Below, piece by piece: positions 6,902-13,845 of a stretch of DNA of 15,275 nucleotides (positions are counted from its first letter, which is position 1; each line of letters begins with the position of its first letter). The stretch comes from Dehalococcoidia bacterium (GTDB lineage: Bacteria; Chloroflexota; Dehalococcoidia; Dehalococcoidales; JAUVZE01). The stretch lies in contig JAUVZE010000009.1 in the NCBI GenBank assembly GCA_030602665.1, positions 1 to 15,275 on the forward strand, given 5' to 3'. The translations under genes and the position numbers were made by a program. The notes below the pieces were generated by a model. It worked only from the letters and a program-made list of their open reading frames with translations. It ran no database searches and had not been told where the DNA came from.

Positions 6902-8569
6902 ATGGTTAACAAAAATTTTGGGCCACCTGAAGCAAAGCGGCCAGAGAAGCCTCCGAAAATACTAACCAAACCACTTCCTCAAATCCTGGATGAGATGGAA
7001 GAGAACATTAGAAGAGCTGCTGAAGCGGCGAGAAGAGCCCAAGAAGCAGCCAAGGCGGCTAGGGAGGCCGCTGGGTCAGCCACTAAAGCATCGGGGGAAG
7101 CAGCCAAGAGGGCTGAAGAAGCCCGTAAGGCCGGAGAAAAGGCCGCTGAGACCGCTACCCGGGCAGCTGCCGAAGCCGCTGCTAAGGCTGAAAACACAGC
7201 CAAGGCGGCTATAGAAGCAGCTAATGAAGCCGCTAGAAAAGCCGAGGAGGCAGACAAGGGAGCCAAAGAAGCGGCCGAAGCATTTAAGGGGACGGCTGCT
7301 GAAGCCACTAGAAAAGCTGAGGAGGCAAGCGTAGCTGCTACAGAAGCTGCGGAGAGGGCAAGGAAGGCATCCGAGGCGGCAGCTGCTGAAGCAGCCAGGA
7401 AAGCTGAGGAGGCAAGTGTAGCTGCTACAGAAGCTGCGGAGCGGGCAAGGGAGGCGTCCGAGGCGGCATCTGCTGAAGCCACTAGAAAAGCTGAGGAAGC
7501 TGCCAAACTGGCCAGGGAGGCTGGGGATGCAGCCGCAAGAGCATCGGAGGAAGCAGCTAGGAGGGCTGAGGAAGCAAGCATCGCCGCCAGAGAGGCTGCA
7601 GAGACTGCTACTCAATCTGCTCAGGAGGCTGCACGAAGAGCTGAAGATGCAGCCATTAAGGCTGAGGATACGGCTAGAGCTGCCAAATATGCTGCTGAGG
7701 AAGCTACCGCCAAAGCTGAGGAAGTAGATTTGGCAGCTAGAGAAGCCGCTATCGCAGCTACTAGGGCAGCTGAGGAGGCTGCTGCCAGAGCTGAAGAGAC
7801 AGCCATAGCGGCTAAAGAGGCGGTCGAGGAAGCTATCGAAGCGGCCAATGCCGCTGGTAGGCGGGCTGATGAAAGCATGAAGGTAGCTAAGGCAGCTGTT
7901 GCTGAGGTAGCAACAAACGTGACGACAGAGACGGCTAGAAAGGCTGATGAGGCGGGTAGGGAAGCCAAAAGAGCAGCGGCTGCTGCTTTCCGCGCGGCTG
8001 AGGAAACTGATAGGAAAGCCGGGCTAGCTGACATCGCTGGAGATGAAGCTATCAAGGCAGCGGCTAAAGTATCAGGAATACTCGCTGAGAGAGTCGATGA
8101 GGCAGGTAGAGAAGCTAAAGTGGCGGCAGCTACTGGTTTTGAGGTAGCTGACAAGACTCGCAGGAAAGCTGAGCTAGCTGACATCGCTGGAGATGAAGCT
8201 AACGAGGCAGCTATTGCCGCTTTTCAACAATTTGTAAGCAACGCTCAAGAAGCGACCAGGCAGGCTAAAGAAGCCGCCGAGACTACTATTAGGGCTGTTG
8301 GAGAGGAAGCTGCAACCAAAGTTGAGGAGGTCAAGAAATCAGCTGAAGAGCTGATAAGACAAACTAGAAAAGCCGCTGAGATAGCTGCTCAGGAGGCTGC
8401 AAGAAAGGCTGAGGAAGCCTTTACCAAAGCGGAAGAAGCTCTACCAACCAAATTAGTGAAGAAAGTCCTCTCTTCTTGGGAATTCCTAGCTATGCTCATC
8501 TTGGTCTTCCTTGGGGCGGTTTTCGCTGCCGTAGCCATCAGCATAGGCTTGATGCTTATGGGTGGGTAA
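6902..8569 (+). CDS. long alanine-rich alpha-helical rod with C-terminal membrane anchor
   Basis: This is a 555-residue protein of unknown family. After a proline-rich, charged N-terminus comes TKPLPQILDEMEENI (about residues 23-37), shared with the gene at 8736-9068. Residues about 38-520 are almost all Ala, Glu, Lys and Arg with a few Thr and Ser, a single long helix or coiled coil. Most of it divides into 25-residue units of the type EAARRAEEASIAAREAAE plus seven residues; two neighbouring units are 29 long. A 50-residue block with DEAGREAK and ADIAGDEA occurs twice near the end. Residues about 527-553 form one hydrophobic segment with two residues after it, so it is probably tail-anchored with the rod in the cytoplasm. 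GGGGG at 6888-6892 sits nine bases before ATG. Apolipoprotein-like or LEA-like proteins have similar composition. Repeat expansion is visible in the DNA. Confidence 0.85.
   Translation: MVNKNFGPPEAKRPEKPPKILTKPLPQILDEMEENIRRAAEAARRAQEAAKAAREAAGSATKASGEAAKRAEEARKAGEKAAETATRAAAEAAAKAENTAKAAIEAANEAARKAEEADKGAKEAAEAFKGTAAEATRKAEEASVAATEAAERARKASEAAAAEAARKAEEASVAATEAAERAREASEAASAEATRKAEEAAKLAREAGDAAARASEEAARRAEEASIAAREAAETATQSAQEAARRAEDAAIKAEDTARAAKYAAEEATAKAEEVDLAAREAAIAATRAAEEAAARAEETAIAAKEAVEEAIEAANAAGRRADESMKVAKAAVAEVATNVTTETARKADEAGREAKRAAAAAFRAAEETDRKAGLADIAGDEAIKAAAKVSGILAERVDEAGREAKVAAATGFEVADKTRRKAELADIAGDEANEAAIAAFQQFVSNAQEATRQAKEAAETTIRAVGEEAATKVEEVKKSAEELIRQTRKAAEIAAQEAARKAEEAFTKAEEALPTKLVKKVLSSWEFLAMLILVFLGAVFAAVAISIGLMLMGG
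7301..7474 (+). repeat. tandem 87-bp duplication inside the rod gene
   Basis: Bases 7301-7387 and 7388-7474 are two nearly identical 87-base units encoding two 29-residue repeats that share KAEEASVAATEAAERAR. The third unit (from 7475) diverges and returns to 25 residues. The high identity indicates a recent duplication in the rod. Confidence 0.8.
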
Positions 8570-8674
8570 CATACGAGTTGGGTAACCATAAACTACCTAG
8601 GTCACAACAAGAAAAGAAGTAAGGCACAGGAATTGAGATATAAATGGTGGTGTAGAGAAGCGATATTGCATGTC

Positions 8675-8692
8675 CCACCTAGACTCAGGTGG
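8675..8692. terminator. hairpin between convergent rod genes
   Basis: CCACCT (8675-8680) pairs perfectly with AGGTGG (8687-8692) around a six-base loop. It lies in the 166-base gap between the stop of the long rod gene and the end of the short minus-strand rod gene. No clear T-tract follows on either strand, so it is a weak terminator candidate. Confidence 0.3.
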
Positions 8693-8735
8693 TAGAAAGT
8701 TCAAATCGTCTCACGCAGACATTGATTCGAATTGG

Positions 8736-9068
8736 CTACCCTTCAACTTTTCTTTTGGAGCGCCCTCTATAGCTATGGCTTTCCTGAAGTCTTTTCTCTA
8801 AGACAGCAACTGCTTCCATAATTGCTGAGTTTACTAACTCGGCCAGTTGCATAGCGCTCTTCGCTGTTTGCTCAACCTTAGCAATCTGCTCAGCAACCAC
8901 TCTAGCCGCCTCATTGGCGGCCTTCTCTCCAGCTTTGCGAGCTTCCTCTGCCGCTTCTCTAGCATTTTTTGCGGCCTCATTGGCCAACTTGATGCTATCC
9001 TCAATCTCATCAAGGATTTGAGGAAGTGGCTGTGTCATTATTTTCTTGGTTTCCATTTCGTTAACCAT
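8736..9068 (-). CDS. short alanine-rich helical protein, paralogue of the long rod
   Basis: This is a 110-residue protein of unknown function. Near the N-terminus it has MTQPLPQILDEIEDSI, closely matching TKPLPQILDEMEENI of the long rod, followed by an Ala/Glu/Lys helix with EEARKAGEKAA, also found in the long rod. It has no membrane segment and ends in a basic tail (RGRSKRK). Both proteins begin MVN. GGAGGA lies five bases before ATG 9068 and a promoter lies just upstream. It may compete with or cap the long rod through the shared N-terminal element. It is divergent from the GTPase gene, separated by 324 bases. Confidence 0.8.
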   Translation of the reverse strand: MVNEMETKKIMTQPLPQILDEIEDSIKLANEAAKNAREAAEEARKAGEKAANEAARVVAEQIAKVEQTAKSAMQLAELVNSAIMEAVAVLEKRLQESHSYRGRSKRKVEG

Positions 9069-9108
9069 TTTTGTCCTCCGTCTGGGTATTTTCCTCTTAG
9101 ATTATAGT

Positions 9109-9137
9109 ATTATACACCATCGGTAACTCATCGTAAA
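9109..9137 (-). promoter_or_regulatory. candidate promoter of the short rod gene
   Basis: On the minus strand TTTACG (9137-9132), 17 bases and TATAAT (9114-9109) precede ATG 9068 by about 40 bases. The -10 is perfect and the -35 is four of six. A second TATAAT lies at 9106-9101. Confidence 0.55.
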
Positions 9138-9174
9138 AGAGTAACGCACCTCCTGGGTCTATGGTGTAAAGTTT

Positions 9175-9248
9175 AAGGGTGTGTGGGAATATAGTACTGG
9201 AGAGCGTTCTCGATAGAACGTCGCTGGCCTTTGAGTTTCTACACCCTT
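9175..9248. repeat. nested inverted repeats in the divergent intergenic region
   Basis: AAGGGTGT (9175-9182) is the exact reverse complement of ACACCCTT (9241-9248). Between them CGTTCT (9205-9210) and AGAACG (9215-9220) form a smaller perfect hairpin with loop CGAT. The element lies between the promoters of the short rod gene and the GTPase gene, so it could be an operator or a structured RNA. No known riboswitch is recognised. Apart from this and the two promoters I see nothing else in 9138-9333. Confidence 0.5.
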
Positions 9249-9333
9249 CAATTGGAACATCAGAAGAATCAGTGATTGTTGAGGCTCAGCCCAGTCGCCT
9301 ACCCCAGGAAAACTCCCTTCTATCTATGCGGTG

Positions 9334-9363
9334 TTGACACAGCTGTGCAATTATGCTTAGAAT
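9334..9363 (+). promoter_or_regulatory. promoter of the tubulin-like GTPase gene
   Basis: TTGACA (9334-9339), 18 bases, then TAGAAT (9358-9363): a perfect -35 and five-of-six -10. Transcription would start near 9370, leaving a leader of about 22 bases that contains GAGGTG at 9383-9388. Confidence 0.65.
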
Positions 9364-9392
9364 AATGCACTCGTCTATTATCGAGGTGTACA

Positions 9393-10568
9393 GTGAAGTT
9401 AACGATTATAGGTTGTGGACAATGTGGCGGCCGGATTGCCGACGAGTTTGCTCTACTAGGTAAAGCAACGCATGTTCAGCGCGGAATTGAATCGGTTACT
9501 AACGTCTTAGCTGTCAACACAGATATTGCCGATTTAAGTGGACTATCCCATATAGGGTCTGATTACCAGCATAGAATCCTCATCGGAGGTCAAAAGACCG
9601 GTGGTCACGGCGTGGGTAAAATAAATGAACTTGGTGCTGATCTGGCCAGAGAGGATGGCGATAAGGTTCTAGAAAGTATAAGCGCAACGCAACATTTTTT
9701 TGAAATGGATGCCTTCCTAGTAATTGCTGGTGCTGCTGGTGGCACCGGCTCCGGAGCCCTACCAGTACTAACACAGCTATTAAAAGAGCGCTACATACAC
9801 AAACCGGTATATAATCTTATTGTCCTTCCTTTTAGGTATGAAGAGATGACAGAGGAAAGATCTATTTATAACGTAGGCACATGCCTTAAATCCGCCTACT
9901 TGGTGGCTGATGCGGTATTTCTTGTTGATAATCAAAGATATATTAGAAAAAACGTCTCGATTAGAAACAATTTCGCCAAGATCAACCATATGGTGGTTAA
10001 GCCATTTTACAATTTACTTTGTGCCGGCGAAGAAATAACTTCCGAATATATTGGGTCAAGGGTGCTCGATGCTGGAGACATCATACAGACTCTGGTGGGA
10101 TGGACAGTAATCGGCTATGGTGAAGTGAAGCTACCACGGATTAGACTCTTCGGTGAAGACAAGCTTCATTTTAGGGAGAAGATTACTGAAACCCAGAAGG
10201 GAGTCCAAGCGATGGATAAAGCCATCGGTGAGTTATCGCTCAAGTGCAACGCTGCGGATGCAAGGAGAGCTCTGTATCTCTTGACCGGACCACCCCAGGA
10301 AATGAATATGGAGCTGATAAAGGAACTCTCAGCGTCTCTAAGGAATATAGCCACAGAGGCTATAATACGGAGCGGTGATTATCCCAGGGAAAAGAGCTTA
10401 CTGAGTGTTACCGTTGTCCTGTCTGACCTTGTTAATTCAAGAAAAGTTGTGGCGTATTTTACTAAAACGATCAGTTATATTGCTCTTACTAAGAGGAGAC
10501 GGGGAGAGATAGAGCACGAACATAAAGGGATTGAGGAAGCTTTCAGGGATATACCCTCGCTACTATGA
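9393..10568 (+). CDS. tubulin/FtsZ-superfamily GTPase (divergent, CetZ/TubZ-like, not the division FtsZ)
   Basis: This 391-residue protein starts at GTG 9393, four bases after GAGGTG. It begins with a T1-like loop GCGQCGGRIADEF (residues 7-19), close to the GQCG of tubulins. The tubulin signature loop is AGAAGGTGSGALP (112-124), which binds GTP phosphates. VLDAGDII (224-231) resembles the T7 catalytic loop, with Asp226 and Asp229 at the positions that complete GTP hydrolysis in the next subunit. NNFAKINH (192-199) may be the guanine-contacting helix. So both halves of a polymerising GTPase look intact. There is no FtsA-binding conserved tail, and no division genes are nearby. Instead four rod-like helical proteins flank it, which suggests a filament with coiled-coil partners. 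It has its own promoter. Subfamily placement needs a tree; CetZ-like is a guess from the T1 loop. Confidence 0.88.
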   Translation: MKLTIIGCGQCGGRIADEFALLGKATHVQRGIESVTNVLAVNTDIADLSGLSHIGSDYQHRILIGGQKTGGHGVGKINELGADLAREDGDKVLESISATQHFFEMDAFLVIAGAAGGTGSGALPVLTQLLKERYIHKPVYNLIVLPFRYEEMTEERSIYNVGTCLKSAYLVADAVFLVDNQRYIRKNVSIRNNFAKINHMVVKPFYNLLCAGEEITSEYIGSRVLDAGDIIQTLVGWTVIGYGEVKLPRIRLFGEDKLHFREKITETQKGVQAMDKAIGELSLKCNAADARRALYLLTGPPQEMNMELIKELSASLRNIATEAIIRSGDYPREKSLLSVTVVLSDLVNSRKVVAYFTKTISYIALTKRRRGEIEHEHKGIEEAFRDIPSLL

Positions 10569-10599
10569 TTGACCAGCCCAAGCCTAGTTGAACAACGAA

Positions 10600-11076
10600 T
10601 TAGTCAACCCGCTCTCCTCTTGCCTTATCCCCTTGGAAGATTTTCCAGGTTTGCTCTGAAGCTTCCCTAGAGACTTTCCAGGCTTGCCCTATGGTTTCCT
10701 TACACACTCTTAACGCTTGTCCCACACTTTCCTGATAAACCTGCGCGGCTTTCTCTCTAGCCTTCTTATATGCTTCCTCGGCCTCCTGTTCAGTCTTTTG
10801 ACGGACTCTCAAGGCTTGTTCTATGGCCTCCTCACAGGCATTAGTAGCCTGCCGTTCAGCCTCTTTATAGGCCTTCTCCCTTTGTCGTTCCCATCCCCTA
10901 TAGGCCGTTGCCGCCTTTCTCTGAGCCTCCAAATAGGCCGTATAGGCCATCTCAACTTGACCAAGAACTTCAGCAAAAGGGTCCGTGACCTGCTCGGGAA
11001 CTCCAGCCCCCGGTTTTAGGGCTTGCTCTCCAGCCTGCTTAACGGCCCCTTTGACTTGCTCTTTCTCATTCACCAT
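10600..11076 (-). CDS. helical protein with nine 11-residue (hendecad) repeats
   Basis: The start is set at ATG 11076 (protein begins MVNEKE), because GGAGGAGGTG lies six bases upstream; an earlier in-frame ATG at 11112 lacks such a site. The 158-residue protein has a glycine/proline-containing head (1-40) and then nine consecutive units of exactly 11 residues (48-146), such as YKEAERQATNA, CEEAIEQALRV, YKKAREKAAQV, YQESVGQALRV and CKETIGQAWKV. Position 1 is usually aromatic, Cys or Ser; position 11 is Ala, Val or Ile. Hendecads give straight or slightly right-handed coiled coils, or lipid-binding amphipathic helices as in apolipoproteins and LEA proteins. It is convergent with the GTPase gene, 31 bases apart. 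The family is not recognised. Confidence 0.8.
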   Translation of the reverse strand: MVNEKEQVKGAVKQAGEQALKPGAGVPEQVTDPFAEVLGQVEMAYTAYLEAQRKAATAYRGWERQREKAYKEAERQATNACEEAIEQALRVRQKTEQEAEEAYKKAREKAAQVYQESVGQALRVCKETIGQAWKVSREASEQTWKIFQGDKARGERVD

Positions 11077-11155
11077 AAAAGCACCTCCTCCAATCTGGGT
11101 CTCCCACTTCATTTACTGATGACATAGTTCGTGACCATCAGCAATTCGCACCAGT

Positions 11156-11161
11156 ATTATA
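11156..11161 (-). promoter_or_regulatory. -10 box of the hendecad protein gene
   Basis: TATAAT on the minus strand (11161-11156) lies about 80 bases before ATG 11076. No good -35 is seen at the usual distance; the inverted repeat at 11170-11194 overlaps that area, so an activator or operator may take its place. Confidence 0.35.
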
Positions 11162-11169
11162 CCTCCCCT

Positions 11170-11194
11170 CTAATATGGGGGAAGGTCATATTAG
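11170..11194. repeat. 8-bp inverted repeat between the two minus-strand rod genes
   Basis: CTAATATG (11170-11177) and CATATTAG (11187-11194) are perfect reverse complements separated by nine bases. It lies just after the stop of the long rod gene (11200) and over the -35 area of the next gene, so it could be a terminator stem without T-tract or an operator. Confidence 0.45.
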
Positions 11195-11199
11195 CTTGT

Positions 11200-12894
11200 T
11201 TAACCTTCCTCCTCCTCGTCCTCTTCCTCAGCTTGCTTGTCTTTATTAGACTCATACATTCTCGCTAGATACCTCAATCGGGTCTCCATTCTTCTCTCAA
11301 CCTCTCTGGCCTCTTTTTCCCCCTTTGCGTTAGCCCCAGCTATGTTTAGTGCTTCCCCGAAAGCTCTTGCCAACGACTCAGCTTTGTCCTCGGAAGCTTT
11401 GTCTGTTTCCTTAATCTTGCTATCATCTTCCTGGGATGTTGTTATCAGTGCATCAGCAGTTTGCCTGGCTACCTGTTTGCTCGTTTTACCTATTCCGCCG
11501 GCACCGCTTATCAATTCCTGGAATACTCTTACCGACGTCTCAGCCGCCTCCGTAGCTGCTTTTTCCGACGCTTCAGTAGCTTCCTTGCTTGCTCTCATTG
11601 ATGCCTCGGCAGCCTCCCTGGCCGATTTGCTCACTTCCTCAGCTCTACTTATAGCTTCCTGCGACGCCCTTACCGACATCTCAGCTGCCTCCTTGGCCGA
11701 TTTACTCGCCTCCTCAGCCCTACTTATTGCTTCCTGGGATGCCCTCATCCATGCCATAGCACTCGCTGTGGTCGACTGACTTATTTCCTGAGCCTTAGAA
11801 GTAGCTTCCTGTGATGCTTTTATCGATATCTCAGCCGCCTCCTTGGCCGCTCTTATCGACTCTTCAGCAATCTCCTTGGCTGACTTTCCCGCTTCCTCAG
11901 CCTTAATTATCGCTTCCTGTGATACTCTTATTAATTCCTCAGCCATCTCCTTGGCCGACTTGCCTGTCTCCTCAGCCCTGCTCGTTGCTTCCTCCGATAA
12001 CCTTTTCGATTCTTCAGCAGTCTCCTTGGCTGACTTTCCCACTTCCTCAGCCTTAATTATCGCTTCCTGTGATAATCTTATTGATTCCTTAGCCGCCTCC
12101 TTGGCTGCTCTTATCGATTGCTCAGCCGCCACCCAGGCTGACTTTCCCGCTTCCTCAGCCTTGCTTGCCGCTTGCTGAGATACCATTATCGCTGCCTCAG
12201 CCGCCTCCTTGGCCGATTTACTTGCTTCATCAGCCCTACTTATTGCTTTCTCAAAAGCCTTTGTATACACCTTGGCAGTGTCGTCAGCCGACTTAATTGT
12301 TTTCTCAGCTCTGCGCACCGCTTCCTGCGATGCTCTGGCTGCTGCCTCAGCCACCCCTTTAGCCCGTTTGCTTACTTCCTCAGCTCTGCTTATCGCCTCC
12401 TGTGATACTCTTAACGATATCTCAGCCGTCTCCTTGGCTGCTAGGCCTGTCCTCTCAGCTCTGCTTATCTTTTCCTGCGATACTCTTACCGACTTCTCAA
12501 CCGTCTCCTTGGCAGATTTTACTGTTTCCTCAGCTTTGCGTACTGCTTCCTCAAATGCTCTTACCAAGGTCTCAGCAGCTTCTTTGGTCGATTCGATTGT
12601 TTCCTCAGCCTTGTCTATCGCTTCCTCAAAGGCTCTCTTCAATGCCTCAGCCGCCTCCCCAGCCGATTTACTTACTTCCTCAGCCCTGTTTACCGCCTGC
12701 TGTGATGCTCTTGCTGCTGCCTCAGCCGTCTCTTTAGCCTGTTTGCTTACTTCCTCAGCCCTACTTAACGCCTCCTGTGATACTCTTATCGATGCCTCAG
12801 TTGCCTCCTTGGCTAATTCACCTAGTTTCTCAGCCCTGGTTACTGCTTTCTTAAATATTCCAGTATCGCTTTCCATGTCCTTTTTACTACCCAT
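11200..12894 (-). CDS. long helical rod of 25-residue repeats with acidic C-terminal tail
   Basis: This is a 564-residue protein of unknown family. From residue 14 it is built of 25-residue units beginning SQEAISRAEEASKSAKEAAE, sixteen in a row up to residue 457; position 1 is Ser or Phe. Three units carry extra 11 or 22 residues (at about 263-274, 349-360 and 436-457). The rest (458-564) is less regular, with one more 25-residue unit, a basic stretch (REVERRMETRLRYLARMY) and an acidic end EEEDEEEEG. There is no signal peptide or membrane segment, so it is likely cytoplasmic. It uses more Ser and less Ala than the membrane-anchored rod but has the same unit length. Start ATG 12894 has only a weak GGGG upstream; its promoter predicts a leader of about 12 bases. 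A straight coiled-coil rod is the likely structure. Confidence 0.85.
   Translation of the reverse strand: MGSKKDMESDTGIFKKAVTRAEKLGELAKEATEASIRVSQEALSRAEEVSKQAKETAEAAARASQQAVNRAEEVSKSAGEAAEALKRAFEEAIDKAEETIESTKEAAETLVRAFEEAVRKAEETVKSAKETVEKSVRVSQEKISRAERTGLAAKETAEISLRVSQEAISRAEEVSKRAKGVAEAAARASQEAVRRAEKTIKSADDTAKVYTKAFEKAISRADEASKSAKEAAEAAIMVSQQAASKAEEAGKSAWVAAEQSIRAAKEAAKESIRLSQEAIIKAEEVGKSAKETAEESKRLSEEATSRAEETGKSAKEMAEELIRVSQEAIIKAEEAGKSAKEIAEESIRAAKEAAEISIKASQEATSKAQEISQSTTASAMAWMRASQEAISRAEEASKSAKEAAEMSVRASQEAISRAEEVSKSAREAAEASMRASKEATEASEKAATEAAETSVRVFQELISGAGGIGKTSKQVARQTADALITTSQEDDSKIKETDKASEDKAESLARAFGEALNIAGANAKGEKEAREVERRMETRLRYLARMYESNKDKQAEEEDEEEEG
11524..12855 (-). repeat. 75-bp coding repeat array with 33-bp insertions
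   Basis: The DNA shows a 75-base period, with TCAGC(C/T) and CTTCCTG(C/T)GA words recurring on the plus strand. Sixteen units encode 25-residue protein repeats; three carry insertions of 33 or 66 bases, that is 11 or 22 residues. Copies differ at many positions, so the array is old and under protein-level selection rather than a fresh tandem repeat. Confidence 0.75.
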
Positions 12895-12912
12895 ACTTTT
12901 GTACCCCTGACT

Positions 12913-12941
12913 ATTCTACAATAGGTTGTCTAGTTTATCAA
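12913..12941 (-). promoter_or_regulatory. promoter of the 25-residue-repeat rod gene
   Basis: On the minus strand TTGATA (12941-12936), 17 bases, then TAGAAT (12918-12913): five of six in both boxes. Transcription would begin near 12906, only about 12 bases before ATG 12894. The rest of the gap (12942-13139) shows nothing I can name. Confidence 0.6.
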
Positions 12942-13139
12942 TAGTCATTTCTTGGCTTAGGGTAGGGCTTTTAGGTTTCTTATTTACTATTTCAAATCAG
13001 TACAGAAACAAAACGTTGAGCTTGCAGTAGACCTATAACGGGCCTTCTTAATTGCATATTATGACGTAAAGTGCAGCTTGGACAGCGAGATAGGCGGTTG
13101 AGAGGTTTTAGACATCAGTATCCAAATGCAATACTTATA

Positions 13140-13845
13140 TTAAGTGGCTTTCTGAAAGTAATAGCCAACCCCTGGTTCAGCTATAATATATCTGGGGTGT
13201 GCAGGGTTTGGTTCTATCTTCTGACGCAGATGCCAGATATAGATGCGGACATGGGCTATATCGTCAACGTACTCCCAGCCCCACACCTTTTCCAGTAATT
13301 GTTGGTGGGTAAGAACACGGCCAGCATTCCCTAATAGAAGCGCAAACAACTTAAACTCGGTTGGGGTTAATCTCACCCGTTCTCCATTAACAATAACTTT
13401 CCGCCCGGCAATATTTACGGTGAGTAAGGCGTCACTATAGGTAAGTTCCTTCTTAGCTTCTGGTGAAGGGGGCAACTCAGCACGCCGCAGTATTGCCCGC
13501 ACTCTTGCCACCAACTCCCTACTTCCTACCGGTTTAATAAGGTAGTCATCGGCTCCGTAGTCAAGACCACGCACTATATCTGTCTCGGACTTCTGCTGTC
13601 CAGTAAGTATAACGATAGGGTACATCAGACATCTCACGGATGCGGCTACAGGTCTGCCAGCCGTCCATCTTGGGCATTACCACATCCAGCAGCACTAAGT
13701 CTGGCCGGTGGGCAAACATGAGCCGTAAAGCTTCCTGACCATCACCTGCCATGAGCACCTCATATCCTTTGTGCGTAAGGGTCTTACTAACCAGTCTAAC
13801 GAAGGTAGGTTCATCATCAACTACAAGGATTTTCTTTTCCGCCAT
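13140..13845 (-). pseudogene. OmpR/PhoB-type response regulator broken by a one-base frameshift
   Basis: The first frame (13845 to about 13618) encodes a receiver domain: KILVVDDE with acidic pair Asp10/Asp11 and LLDVVMP with phosphoacceptor Asp54. At the CCCTATC around 13617 one extra T on the minus strand shifts the frame. Without it, SDVP would run into IVILTGQ (conserved Thr), then LIKPVG (conserved Lys), a linker and a winged-helix DNA-binding domain (RLTPTEFKLFALLL, GRVLTHQQLLEKVWG, HVRIYIWHLRQKIE, GVGYYF) ending at 13140. The joined length of about 234 residues is normal. AAGGGAGAG precedes ATG 13845. No histidine kinase adjoins it. It is either a true frameshift or a sequencing error; both halves are otherwise well preserved, so the change is recent or an artefact. 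Confidence 0.88.

Noticed and set aside
6979..8184. Long minus-strand Ala/Ser-rich ORFs
   Set aside because: They are reverse-complement shadows of the repeat-rich rod gene; biased GC(N) codons keep the other frames open. The same applies to the plus-strand ORFs over 11237-12910.
8640..8730. tRNA-like stretch (CCACCT...AGGTGG followed by AGTTCAAATC)
   Set aside because: The anticodon-like loop has the wrong size, the T-stem does not pair, and no acceptor stem is found.
11524..12855. CRISPR-like or noncoding tandem repeat array
   Set aside because: The 75-base period is a whole number of codons, the frame stays open, and variation follows protein-level constraint; there are no spacers.
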